Shown: positions 8,962-17,434 of the stretch, in pieces
How positions within the stretch are numbered: position 1 is the stretch's first letter
Layout: each line of letters begins with the position of its first letter
Assembly (NCBI RefSeq): GCF_024806835.1
Contig: NZ_JANTYU010000001.1
Location: forward strand, 744,001 to 808,000
Length of the DNA stretch: 64,000 nt
Reading direction: 5' to 3'
DNA from: Xanthomonas sp. 3793
Lineage (GTDB): Bacteria; Pseudomonadota; Gammaproteobacteria; Xanthomonadales; Xanthomonadaceae
Translations under genes and position numbers: made by a program
The notes under the pieces: generated by a model
Told to the model about the DNA's origin: nothing
Database searches by the model: none
Seen by the model: only the letters and a program-made list of their open reading frames with translations

Positions 8962-9402
8962 CTACCAACATTCCGACCGAGCTGGTGTCTTGCGACTGGC
9001 TTGATCGATGGTCAAAGTTCCACACTTATCAGCTGACTGAGCGGCCCCCGGAGTAGCCGTTATCACGAACGTGGACTGAGTCTGCTGGGATGCGCCAAGG
9101 CTATACGCAGCCGTACCCCCCTCGCGAGGCGAGAACGTCTTAGGCAACTCGAACCCCACATACGTGTTCTGCACCGTATGGAATCGCTCAGCAAGCTGCA
9201 TGTACTCCACAAGATCGGCCTTTGCCTGCGCCCTTCGAGACTTACGTACATAGTCGGTATAGCTCGGATAAGCAATCGCAGCGAGGATCGCGACAACCGC
9301 AACCACGATCATTAACTCAATCAGGGTAAACCCGTGGCTGGCTGATCGACTACTTCCTCTTAGCATCCCACGCCCGTAAAAAACTTGACCGAATACCATC
9401 AT
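8962..9402 (-). CDS. pilE: PilE-like type IV minor pilin
   Basis: About 146 residues if it starts at the ATG overlapping the pilY1 stop (ATGA); a later in-frame ATG is possible. The cleavage site G|FTLIELMIVVAVVAILAAIA with Glu+5 is canonical, followed by 'YPSYTDYVRKSRRAQAKADL' typical of PilE minor pilins and two Cys near the end that would form the D-region disulphide. Last gene of the minor-pilin operon. Minor pilins prime assembly of the pilus used for twitching, adhesion and DNA uptake. Confidence 0.92.
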   Translation of the reverse strand: MMVFGQVFYGRGMLRGSSRSASHGFTLIELMIVVAVVAILAAIAYPSYTDYVRKSRRAQAKADLVEYMQLAERFHTVQNTYVGFELPKTFSPREGGTAAYSLGASQQTQSTFVITATPGAAQSADKCGTLTIDQASRKTPARSECW

Positions 9403-12400
9403 TGGATCTGCCTCCAAGACTGTCTGCCGCATGGATATGGAACATAAAGTGGCGCCGATCCCGCCGCCGTGACAACCATCCAGCACGAACTCCCTCCCGG
9501 CGGCGCACCTGCTGCATTTCCAGCCGGCGAGAGCCGAGGAATGGCAGAGATGCCAACGTCCTTGACCGGAGCACTTCCCGACGTCGCCAATGGAGTACCC
9601 GCGACACCGGAGTCAAAGCGCGCTCCAGTCGGCGACCCCTTGCGGGCATTGAACAATCCACCGTTACCGGTACGAGTATCAATGCCGAATAGCCAGTTTG
9701 TACCGTCCAGGGAGCAACCAGCACCACGAAGGCTAGGCGTATAAGTCGGCATAAAAACCACCCCCGACACTATTGCCGGATTACCTACCATGCGCTCCTT
9801 GGCCGGAAGATCCACAAACCATCCTTGAGCGTTTGAAGGTGCAGCACTGCGGCTCAATATCCTGTCACCATTTAGCGAGGAAACGGTGCTGCCCTGCAAA
9901 TTTGCTCTTGTGAGCGTTGTCACTACTGCGCCGCGTGAGACATCATTGATCCCGTAAAGGGATTGAATCGCTTCATCGCCAGGGTCGCCGACAAAAGAGA
10001 AACTACCGGTGCCAAAGAAAAGCATTACACCACCCGAATCACCAGCGCTAGCAACAAGTCCACCCATAATTGGTTGACGATATGTTTTGTCAGCTTCCAC
10101 TGAAGTTCGTCCGGTGAACAATGGCACGGTCACTGATCCAGCAGAGCTTCGGAGGTCAAATTTCCAGATTGCACCTTTTTGATCTGCACCATAGACAGTA
10201 TCTGCATAGCCATCGCGGACCCCGTCCGTCAGCGACGCACCACCCCAACGATCTAGAACGACAATACTTCCCAAACCATTGCTACCAGCAACGACATTAC
10301 TTGCCTCACCAGCTTCAATCATTGTTACAGTAGGCGTGCCAGTCTTGATATCCACCATAAACAAAACAGCCTTTCCGCTTTGACTGTTATAGCCGTTACC
10401 AAAAATAGCTTTCCAAGTAACAGTGCCAGCAGAATTCTTAACTGGAACAACCACGGGCTTACTTAAAACATGACCAATGTTATTTCGAATTGCCGACGAT
10501 AAGCTGGAGTCAAGATCACTTATCTCCCAAAGCCTGCTAGATGGCGAAAAGCTTGAAGGATCAGACACGTCCAAGGCAAACACACTGCGCCCACCTGCAC
10601 CTGCAGTGCCAACCGCGATAGTTTTCCACGATGCCCCGTAGTATGCATCGGCAGTAACAACAGGCCCGTCCACAAAGTAGCGATGCGCAAACTTTTGATC
10701 ATTCAGTCTTGTGGGATCATTAGGAATAAGCAAATTCCCCAAGTGACCCAGGGCTGTAGAAGGTATATAAGCAAAACGCTCGGCACCCCCATTCACGTCC
10801 ATCGCTCCCGTAGCACCCATACCCCCATCAAACGCATGCAGCATACCGTCATTTGCGCCCACATATACCATGTAGCGCTTTGATGCGGCTTTAGACGTTA
10901 GATAAGCATCATAACTTGTCCCAAGCACACCAGGCAAAGCACGATATCCAAAGTCGTCAGTCGGCGAACTAATTACAGGTGTTGAATTAACGATATCACC
11001 CAACACAGTCGTCCGATCTCGGAATTTGCCCTTCATTCGAACTTCACCACTTGAATCACCCTTTAGATATGCAATTGCCGTAGCGGCAGTTGCCCCCAAA
11101 GTAATTAGCCCAGATTCGCTACATAACGACATCCCGGGATAAAGCGAAGTGGGCTTAGTGCAAAGGTCAGCCAGAGAAACGTTTGCAGAGCTAAATATAG
11201 ACGCGGCCCCGGCCTTATTAACCACGACATTACGTGAATTAAAGTTAGGCATCCGGGCGCTAGCCTCCCACGCGGCGGTTGTTGTTGCCAACCGCGTGAT
11301 CGGATCAACAGCAACCTGACTTCCGACAAGGCGTCCGAACCAATCGGTACCGTCACCTTCAATTCGGTAGGACGGAGCAACAGAAAATGAGCCCGTACCA
11401 ATGCGAGCGCCCGTCTGCGCCGCAGTTCCCGATGGGGAGTTTCCACTGGTAACGGACGTAAGCACTCGCCTCATTGCGGAAGTAATATCAGCCGGAGTAC
11501 GCGCATTAATATATTCCCCCCTAGTATTCACTGCCGCATGCCATATATCATCAATCGTTGACGGATTATTATCCGAACGAGCTGGCCAATTATCATAAAT
11601 AGAAGATGTGACATAAGGGTCTTGAACAACGTCGGGATTGAATAAATTCCCGCGCGCACCCAGTGTTACGCCATAGAAATTTATATGAAGATTCTTCTGG
11701 CAATCCAAACGGACACCTGGAGCGGAGGCACAAGCGGCCGCAACAGGAACCAATCCTGCCGGCAAGTCAGGACGAATAGGAGAAGCACCGTCAATGTTGT
11801 TGTAATACTTCGCGGCTATATCCGCCATCGTATTCGAGTAAGTGTCACTAAATGGCACCCCCATCCCGCCGTCACCTTTCTCATTATCCACAGTCGCGCC
11901 ATTTCCATTACTATATCCATCAGTAAATAGCATGACTGCATTTTTTTGACATGCCAGTTGGACAGGGGCGGCAGAATCTGTTCTGGTGAACTGAATGCCA
12001 GCTGCATTTACTGCCTCGCGATTCGGCGTGCCGCCAGATGCAGTTAGCGCAATGAGATCCTTATATAGCAAGGACTTTTCTGAATCTGCCGCCATATTTC
12101 TCATTGGCAGCAAATCACTAGTTGAATCAAAACTTGCATTCTGATTAATACGGAAATATCCAACACGCAAATTACTAGTGTCCGCCAGAGAGCGAGTCAT
12201 ACCGGCGATCATTGCCTTATTGCGATTTCCGTAAAAAGAAAACCAATTGGCGAAATTTTGCAGGGCAGCAGTTGCACCTGTAGCGGGAATCGTATATTTC
12301 CAAAGATCACAACCCGAACCACAGGCATTAAGAACTCGCACGCGAGGCACCGAGCCATAGGCGTTAGACTCCCCCGGCAGAGAAGGCAGCGGGTCTGAAT

Positions 12401-13166
12401 CCGATGTGTAGGGCGTAAAAAATACAGAACGCCTCGTTGAGATCAAAACGTCTACAACTCCACCATCCCAGGTACCGCCGTTCGAAGTCTGAATTGCACC
12501 ATAATCAACCCTTCTAAGAGTTCCGTTATTGTTATAAACATAAGACACCGTTCTGAAAAGAACTCCCCGCGGGATAACCATGCCATTCTGCATTGTAGAT
12601 GCATCAAACCAGTTACCCCACAAAGAGTCTGCGGTCAGATTCACAGTGTCAGTGTTCGTCGGCCTTGGATCGATTCGAGTAGCTGCAGTACTAGCGGCAG
12701 CATAAGACTGCCTATTCTCGTCAACCCACGGCTCATATCTGACCTGAGGATCATAATACGTTGGGTTATATGCCGAAGACCGCGCAAATCCGTACAAATC
12801 GATTGGGGGCACACCACTCCTTGTAGGATCAATACGAGGCCCCACTATAACGTGGTTATATCCGCAATCGCTGCCTGACGTATTTAACACTCCACGAGAA
12901 AGAAAGAAACTTTGCCGCGCGTTGCTCCAACATCCCTCACCATCCGAACCGGGAAATTGAGTCTGGAATGTCATTGAGCCAGAATCATCAACCGCCATAA
13001 TGAAGGCGGGAGGAACTGTCACCTGGTTGTTTAGGGGCTCCTGCGCAAGATTCCCCTGCCCTTGAGCAGCCGTCAGGATATAAACCAATCCAAGCCCGAT
13101 CAGACCGACGGCGCACGAGGCAATTGAAATTCTCGCTTTACGTGATGGCATTTGATTCATCCTCAA
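9399..13166 (-). CDS. pilY1: PilY1, type IV pilus tip adhesin/biogenesis protein
   Basis: 1255 residues. After an N-terminal hydrophobic signal (about 11-32) comes a von Willebrand A-like domain with the MIDAS motif D-x-S-x-S at 60-64. The C-terminal half is the PilY1 beta-propeller ('YVGANDGMLHAFDGG' repeats), with an Asp-rich calcium-loop-like stretch 'TDGVRDGYADTVYGADQKG'. PilY1 counteracts PilT-driven retraction, and in Pseudomonas and Xanthomonas it also takes part in surface sensing. It overlaps pilX and pilE by four bases each. Codon use is clearly more AT-rich than in the housekeeping genes. Confidence 0.96.
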   Translation of the reverse strand: MRMNQMPSRKARISIASCAVGLIGLGLVYILTAAQGQGNLAQEPLNNQVTVPPAFIMAVDDSGSMTFQTQFPGSDGEGCWSNARQSFFLSRGVLNTSGSDCGYNHVIVGPRIDPTRSGVPPIDLYGFARSSAYNPTYYDPQVRYEPWVDENRQSYAAASTAATRIDPRPTNTDTVNLTADSLWGNWFDASTMQNGMVIPRGVLFRTVSYVYNNNGTLRRVDYGAIQTSNGGTWDGGVVDVLISTRRSVFFTPYTSDSDPLPSLPGESNAYGSVPRVRVLNACGSGCDLWKYTIPATGATAALQNFANWFSFYGNRNKAMIAGMTRSLADTSNLRVGYFRINQNASFDSTSDLLPMRNMAADSEKSLLYKDLIALTASGGTPNREAVNAAGIQFTRTDSAAPVQLACQKNAVMLFTDGYSNGNGATVDNEKGDGGMGVPFSDTYSNTMADIAAKYYNNIDGASPIRPDLPAGLVPVAAACASAPGVRLDCQKNLHINFYGVTLGARGNLFNPDVVQDPYVTSSIYDNWPARSDNNPSTIDDIWHAAVNTRGEYINARTPADITSAMRRVLTSVTSGNSPSGTAAQTGARIGTGSFSVAPSYRIEGDGTDWFGRLVGSQVAVDPITRLATTTAAWEASARMPNFNSRNVVVNKAGAASIFSSANVSLADLCTKPTSLYPGMSLCSESGLITLGATAATAIAYLKGDSSGEVRMKGKFRDRTTVLGDIVNSTPVISSPTDDFGYRALPGVLGTSYDAYLTSKAASKRYMVYVGANDGMLHAFDGGMGATGAMDVNGGAERFAYIPSTALGHLGNLLIPNDPTRLNDQKFAHRYFVDGPVVTADAYYGASWKTIAVGTAGAGGRSVFALDVSDPSSFSPSSRLWEISDLDSSLSSAIRNNIGHVLSKPVVVPVKNSAGTVTWKAIFGNGYNSQSGKAVLFMVDIKTGTPTVTMIEAGEASNVVAGSNGLGSIVVLDRWGGASLTDGVRDGYADTVYGADQKGAIWKFDLRSSAGSVTVPLFTGRTSVEADKTYRQPIMGGLVASAGDSGGVMLFFGTGSFSFVGDPGDEAIQSLYGINDVSRGAVVTTLTRANLQGSTVSSLNGDRILSRSAAPSNAQGWFVDLPAKERMVGNPAIVSGVVFMPTYTPSLRGAGCSLDGTNWLFGIDTRTGNGGLFNARKGSPTGARFDSGVAGTPLATSGSAPVKDVGISAIPRLSPAGNAAGAPPGGSSCWMVVTAAGSAPLYVPYPCGRQSWRQIQ

Positions 13167-13684
13167 AGCTTAAAAACAGTATCGACTACCGATTTGGATG
13201 AACCGTTTGTCCGGTCGTCCATCGAAGAACCTGTAATCTGAAAGACAGGGGAAGCAGAATCTAATGGCTGGCCCATACCAATGTTTGCCTCTCCCTGAAT
13301 GCACTGATCTATTTGCCGCACGTTAGTTGACTGATATGACGATTGCTGCTGCCCCCACTGCACTGGGTCAAAACCATCATCGCAACCTCTTTGAATGCTT
13401 CCAGATGAAACAACACTCCCATCGGGCAAGGTAGTTCTGTTAGAAATGGCTTCTACAGAGGCTTCGGCATTACGCACAACACCTTCAGCCAGTTGGAACG
13501 AACGGTTCACCACTCGATAATTAGAAGCCATTTTTTCTTGCATTCCCGCAACCTGCATTGCAGAAATCCCGATCAATGCGAGCAAAATTAACATTATAAG
13601 AGCAACATAAAGGACAGCACCACGCTGCGCTTTACGTGGATATAGAAACTTTCGGCTGCGAGGAGAAAAATGAATATAGATCAT
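13163..13684 (-). CDS. pilX: PilX, type IV pilus assembly protein
   Basis: 173 residues. The N-terminus carries a basic leader and 'QRGAVLYVALIMLILLALIGI', the PilX pattern. It lacks Glu+5, as some PilX proteins do. The following 'ASNYRVVNRSFQLAEG' is the characteristic PilX helix. The protein links pilins to PilY1 in the tip complex. It starts only a few bases after pilW and overlaps pilY1 by ATGA. Confidence 0.93.
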   Translation of the reverse strand: MIYIHFSPRSRKFLYPRKAQRGAVLYVALIMLILLALIGISAMQVAGMQEKMASNYRVVNRSFQLAEGVVRNAEASVEAISNRTTLPDGSVVSSGSIQRGCDDGFDPVQWGQQQSSYQSTNVRQIDQCIQGEANIGMGQPLDSASPVFQITGSSMDDRTNGSSKSVVDTVFKL

Positions 13685-13686
13685 GG

Positions 13687-14841
13687 TCAGTTACCAAATA
13701 AACGATTACGAAGAGCAATTGTCAGCTCATAGCTTGCTCTATAACGATTATCTGAATTCGCCGGCTGGACAACAGTTACACCAAGGACACCAAGGCGGCT
13801 TTTTTCTACCGTAGATGGGGCGTTAGCGGGCAGCGGGCTACGCGCAAGGACCCCCACCTGCACCTGCCCTACCCGTCGCCACTGATTAGCCGCTGCAGCA
13901 TCCGCCCCCGTTGTTACTGCAGACGCGATGCTTTGAGAAGTAATATTCCCAATGGGGGGCGATAAGCGAGAAATATCTGCCGTACTGTCCAAACCATAAA
14001 GAATTTGCAGGCTCTCTATCCCTTCAACTAACTCTTCATTCTGCGTGTACGCACCGTCGCTCCCAGCACGAGCGCGGCGAAGCGAGGGTTCACCTGAAGT
14101 TCCATTACCAATATAGTAAACAAGCGACTCAGCGCGATACAGCATCGTTTGACCGGTTGGCTGAGCGGTATATCTAGAGAGATCTACTGCTGCAGTCACT
14201 GACGAGTTAGTAGATGTTCCAGCAAAGACATCTGCATGAGAACAATCAGCAACTCCAAAAAGTGTTGGCGTAGCGACGCCATTGCTTGTCAATCTTGACC
14301 AACGACCTGCCTCCACGCTCACCACTGAATTTCCGCCGGTTACCGCTAGAGCTGTGACCGGCGCGCCCTCAGCGGAAAGGTAACGCAGGACGATGATGTC
14401 GCTGCCAGGACGAGGAGCCGGACTGAGTGCTTGGATCTCAGCGGGAAGCCCAGTAACCGCTCCCCAGGTCCCTCCTATTGTCAGCTGACTGCCTGGTGCG
14501 GTTCCGGCAGCTTCATAACCCTGAATCGAAACTGAGAAATCCAGCGGACTACCACTTCCAGTGGAAGTGGAAAGATTCACTTTAGGGTCGCCCTCACCCT
14601 TCACGAAATGCGCTTGATCGTTGATACAGCCGAAATGTCCTGCCATGCGAATGTCATGCGCAAGAAAATCCAATGCAAATCGAGCATTCTCTTGCGCTCG
14701 CGACGCTCCTTCCGAAAGCTGAAAAGCTGAGCGGGACGCTGAGAAAATCTGGATAACGCCCAACAAAAGAATTAGACCAATGACCAAGGCGATCATCATC
14801 TCGATAAGGGACAAACCCGCAACTTTGGTACGTGCAGTCAT
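13687..14841 (-). CDS. pilW: PilW, type IV pilus minor pilin
   Basis: I chose the ATG at 14841, four bases after the pilV stop, because it gives a short leader before the cleavage site G|LSLIEMMIALVIGLILLLG (Leu rather than Phe at +1). The product is 384 residues, the usual PilW size, with 'ARFALDFLAHDIRMAGHFGC' matching the family's conserved alpha segment. Together with PilV, PilX, FimT and PilE it forms the initiation complex. Confidence 0.93.
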   Translation of the reverse strand: MTARTKVAGLSLIEMMIALVIGLILLLGVIQIFSASRSAFQLSEGASRAQENARFALDFLAHDIRMAGHFGCINDQAHFVKGEGDPKVNLSTSTGSGSPLDFSVSIQGYEAAGTAPGSQLTIGGTWGAVTGLPAEIQALSPAPRPGSDIIVLRYLSAEGAPVTALAVTGGNSVVSVEAGRWSRLTSNGVATPTLFGVADCSHADVFAGTSTNSSVTAAVDLSRYTAQPTGQTMLYRAESLVYYIGNGTSGEPSLRRARAGSDGAYTQNEELVEGIESLQILYGLDSTADISRLSPPIGNITSQSIASAVTTGADAAAANQWRRVGQVQVGVLARSPLPANAPSTVEKSRLGVLGVTVVQPANSDNRYRASYELTIALRNRLFGN

Positions 14842-14845
14842 CAAC

Positions 14846-15319
14846 TTAGATCTCAGTTTGCAATGCGAAAGTAGTGGAAGCATCGGGGTTATCCGAATTC
14901 CATCGCTGATCCCCCCAGCTTATCGACACCGACACTTGCCCTTTGACGTAAGTAACGTTTGCCGAAGCACGCTCTCCTAATGCTTTCGCTACCTGACATT
15001 TCCAACGAGTCACGTTATCGCTGACGGCGAGTGCTGCGCCCACCGGTCGATTGCATGCTCCGTCAACATTAACAGACCCTGCACTGAAAGTTGCGGCAGT
15101 ATATTGGCTCGCTTGAAAACGATTCGACCTCATTTGATCGATCAAATCGTATGCCAGATTTGTTGCCTGTGTCCGATAGTTTGCACTCTGTACGAAGCGA
15201 ACACTCATCGTTTGCAAAAGTGCAAATCCCAGCAGACCAAATGCAAGCACCAGAATTGCAATCAGAACCTCAAGCAATGTGAATCCCTGATTATGCCTCT
15301 TACTTAAATACCTCCTCAT
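14846..15319 (-). CDS. pilV: PilV, type IV pilus minor pilin
   Basis: 157 residues from the ATG that overlaps the fimT stop (ATGA); a GTG two codons upstream is the alternative. Cleavage site G|FTLLEVLIAILVLAFGLLG with Glu+5, then 'TQATNLAYDLIDQMRSNR', which is typical of PilV. Downstream it is followed after four bases by pilW. Confidence 0.92.
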   Translation of the reverse strand: MRRYLSKRHNQGFTLLEVLIAILVLAFGLLGFALLQTMSVRFVQSANYRTQATNLAYDLIDQMRSNRFQASQYTAATFSAGSVNVDGACNRPVGAALAVSDNVTRWKCQVAKALGERASANVTYVKGQVSVSISWGDQRWNSDNPDASTTFALQTEI

Positions 15320-15828
15320 TGGCACGCATCCTTTCTGGTTCGCACTTGTCCAGAGGCATTAATCAGCAAGGTACGCATCACCTGCCCAGAACACTGATCA
15401 GGACGCACTGTGATTTGCTGATCTCCGGCTGACACACGCCTTCCACGTGAATCGAAAGCTATAACACCAGAAGAAGGCCCCTGAAGAATTAAGCGGGCAT
15501 TGCCAAGCCAATAGCGCAGCACAGTCTCGCCACCATCCAATGCTCCATTCGCATTAGCGTCTCCCCATGCGAGTACTCCAGCATTCCAGTTGCCATCGCA
15601 AGAAGTTCCATTAGAGCTACCGCAGACTCCTCCACCCTGAGCACTTCGGAGTGCTTCACTTCTGGCTAGATTAAGTATTCCAAGCATTTCATTATTCGCG
15701 GACGCAGCGCGATTGGATCGAATAACGCCCTGAAAGCTTGGATATCCGATCGCAGTAACAATGGCAATGACCGCTACCGTAGTCATCAGCTCCAGCAACG
15801 TGAATCCGCGAGTACGACCTGCAAACAT
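15316..15828 (-). CDS. fimT: FimT/GspH-family minor pilin, first gene of the operon
   Basis: 170 residues with a very short leader and cleavage site G|FTLLELMTTVAVIAIVTAIGYPSF. The rest follows the FimT/FimU pattern: 'LNLARSEALRSAQ', a GspH-like beta domain and a Cys pair toward the C-terminus. It opens the operon fimT-pilV-pilW-pilX-pilY1-pilE. Its GGGGAG Shine-Dalgarno, seven bases before the ATG, lies inside the 3' arm of a perfect hairpin at 15835-15860. Confidence 0.93.
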   Translation of the reverse strand: MFAGRTRGFTLLELMTTVAVIAIVTAIGYPSFQGVIRSNRAASANNEMLGILNLARSEALRSAQGGGVCGSSNGTSCDGNWNAGVLAWGDANANGALDGGETVLRYWLGNARLILQGPSSGVIAFDSRGRRVSAGDQQITVRPDQCSGQVMRTLLINASGQVRTRKDACQ

Positions 15829-15834
15829 CAGTAC

Positions 15835-15860
15835 GCTCCCCAGCGTTAGTACTGGGGAGC
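15835..15860 (-). promoter_or_regulatory. Hairpin sequestering the fimT ribosome-binding site
   Basis: Perfect nine-base arms GCTCCCCAG/CTGGGGAGC with an eight-base loop, on the leader strand of the minor-pilin operon. The 3' arm contains the GGGGAG Shine-Dalgarno of fimT. No T-run follows, so it is not a normal terminator for ppnN. It could limit translation of the first pilin unless it is opened by a protein, RNA or temperature. Function is inferred. Confidence 0.6.
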
Positions 15861-15943
15861 TTGAGGGGTCACACGCCTTCTATCAAGTGTTGGTCTGACA
15901 AACGGGGCTCTAGGCCGACAAGCGTCGAAAGGGCTGGCCTGAC

Positions 15944-17329
15944 CTAGGTCACCACCCGATAACAAGGCCGGTAATCCCCAGAGATCTTCATCCGGCGTTG
16001 TTCGACGAAGCCGCGCAGCAGTTCGTCCAGAGCCTGCATGATGTCCGGGTCGCCATGGATCTCGAACGGGCCGAACTCCTCTATGCGGCGCATGCCGTCC
16101 TCCTTGACGTTGCCGGCGACGATGCCGGAGAAGGCACGGCGCAGGTCGGCCGCCAGGGCGGGCGCCGGGCGGCCGTGGTGCAGGTCCAGCGCAGCCATGG
16201 CTTCGTGGCTGGGCACGAACGGCTGCTGGTACTCGAGCGGGATATGCACCGACCAGTTGAAGTAATACGAGTCCTTCTGGTCCTTGCGGTGCGCGCGCAC
16301 CTCGTGGATGCCTTCTGCCATACGGCGTGCGACGGCGACCGGGTCGCCGACGATGATCTCGTAGCGCGACGCAGCCGCCTCGCCGAGAGTGAGGCGGATG
16401 AAGCGGTCGATCTGTTCGAAGTACGGCGCGGCGATGGTCGGCCCGGTCAGGATCAGCGGGAACGGCAGGTCGGCGTTTTCTTCGCGTAGCAGGATGCCGA
16501 GCAGATAGAGAATTTCTTCGGCGGTACCGACGCCCCCCGGAAACACCAGGATGCCATGACCGATCCGGACGAAGGCTTCCAGGCGCTTCTCGATGTCCGG
16601 CATGATCACCAGGTGGTTGACGATCGGATTCGGTGACTCCGCCGCGATGATGCCCGGCTCGGTCACGCCGATGTAGCGGGTGTGGTGCTTGCGCTGCTTG
16701 GCGTGGGCGATGGTGGCGCCCTTCATCGGGCCCTTCATCGCACCCGGGCCACAGCCGGTGCAGATATCCAGGCCACGCAGGCCGAGCTCGTAGCCGACCT
16801 GCTTGGTGTACAGATATTCGTCGCGCGAGATGGAATGCCCGCCCCAGCACACGACCAGATTTGGGTCCGACGGCTGCAGGATGCGCGCATTGCGCAACTG
16901 GCCGAAAACGGCGTTGGTGATGCCTTCGCTGGTGTCCAGATCGGCGCGCTGCGCCTCCAGCTCGATCGCCATGTAAGCGAGATCGCGGACGACGGCAAAC
17001 AGCAGCTCGGCAACGCCGCGGATGATCTCGCCGTCGACGAACGCCATTGCCGGCGCGTTGCTCAGGTCGATGCGGATGCCGCGATCCTGCTGATTCACCT
17101 GGATGTCGAAATCCGGATACAGGTCGCGCGCGGCGCGCGGGTCGTCCGAGGCGCTGCCACTGGTCAGCACCGCCAGCGCGCAACGGCGCAGCAATTCGTG
17201 CATGCCGCCGCTGGATGCATCGCGCAACCGGGCCACTTCCGCCTTGGACAATACGTCCAGGCCACCACGCGGATAGATCCGCGCATCCACCACCGGCAGC
17301 GCCCGTGCTGCCGTACTGCTGAGTTCCAT
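15944..17329 (-). CDS. ppnN: PpnN (YgdH), nucleotide 5'-monophosphate nucleosidase
   Basis: 461 residues with the three-part PpnN plan: an N-terminal regulatory region, a central LOG-like Rossmann domain ('VVCWGGHSI', 'GCGPGAMKGPMKGA', 'GILVFPGGVGTAEE', the last being the PGGxGTxxE active-site motif), and a C-terminal region that binds (p)ppGpp in E. coli. It cleaves nucleoside monophosphates to base plus ribose 5-phosphate and tunes purine pools under stress. Apparently monocistronic; the next gene upstream ends in a strong terminator. Confidence 0.92.
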   Translation of the reverse strand: MELSSTAARALPVVDARIYPRGGLDVLSKAEVARLRDASSGGMHELLRRCALAVLTSGSASDDPRAARDLYPDFDIQVNQQDRGIRIDLSNAPAMAFVDGEIIRGVAELLFAVVRDLAYMAIELEAQRADLDTSEGITNAVFGQLRNARILQPSDPNLVVCWGGHSISRDEYLYTKQVGYELGLRGLDICTGCGPGAMKGPMKGATIAHAKQRKHHTRYIGVTEPGIIAAESPNPIVNHLVIMPDIEKRLEAFVRIGHGILVFPGGVGTAEEILYLLGILLREENADLPFPLILTGPTIAAPYFEQIDRFIRLTLGEAAASRYEIIVGDPVAVARRMAEGIHEVRAHRKDQKDSYYFNWSVHIPLEYQQPFVPSHEAMAALDLHHGRPAPALAADLRRAFSGIVAGNVKEDGMRRIEEFGPFEIHGDPDIMQALDELLRGFVEQRRMKISGDYRPCYRVVT

Positions 17330-17380
17330 AGCTTGCTCCTGTCGTATCTCAGAACTTTAGCGTACTCACCCCCACAAAAG

Positions 17381-17408
17381 AAAACGGCCGGGAGAACCCG
17401 GCCGTTTT
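17381..17408 (-). terminator. Terminator of the TonB-dependent receptor gene
   Basis: Twelve-base arms AAAACGGCCGGG/CCCGGCCGTTTT around an AGAA loop, with flanking A/T runs, 27 bases after the receptor stop. The A- and T-runs make it usable in both directions. Confidence 0.88.
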
Positions 17409-17434
17409 TGCAAGCTTCGAGCCGCTAGCCAGCT

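Noticed and set aside
15846..17183. Alternative minus-strand frame of 445 codons overlapping ppnN
   Set aside because: Arg- and Pro-rich out-of-frame reading of ppnN; ppnN itself has all family motifs.
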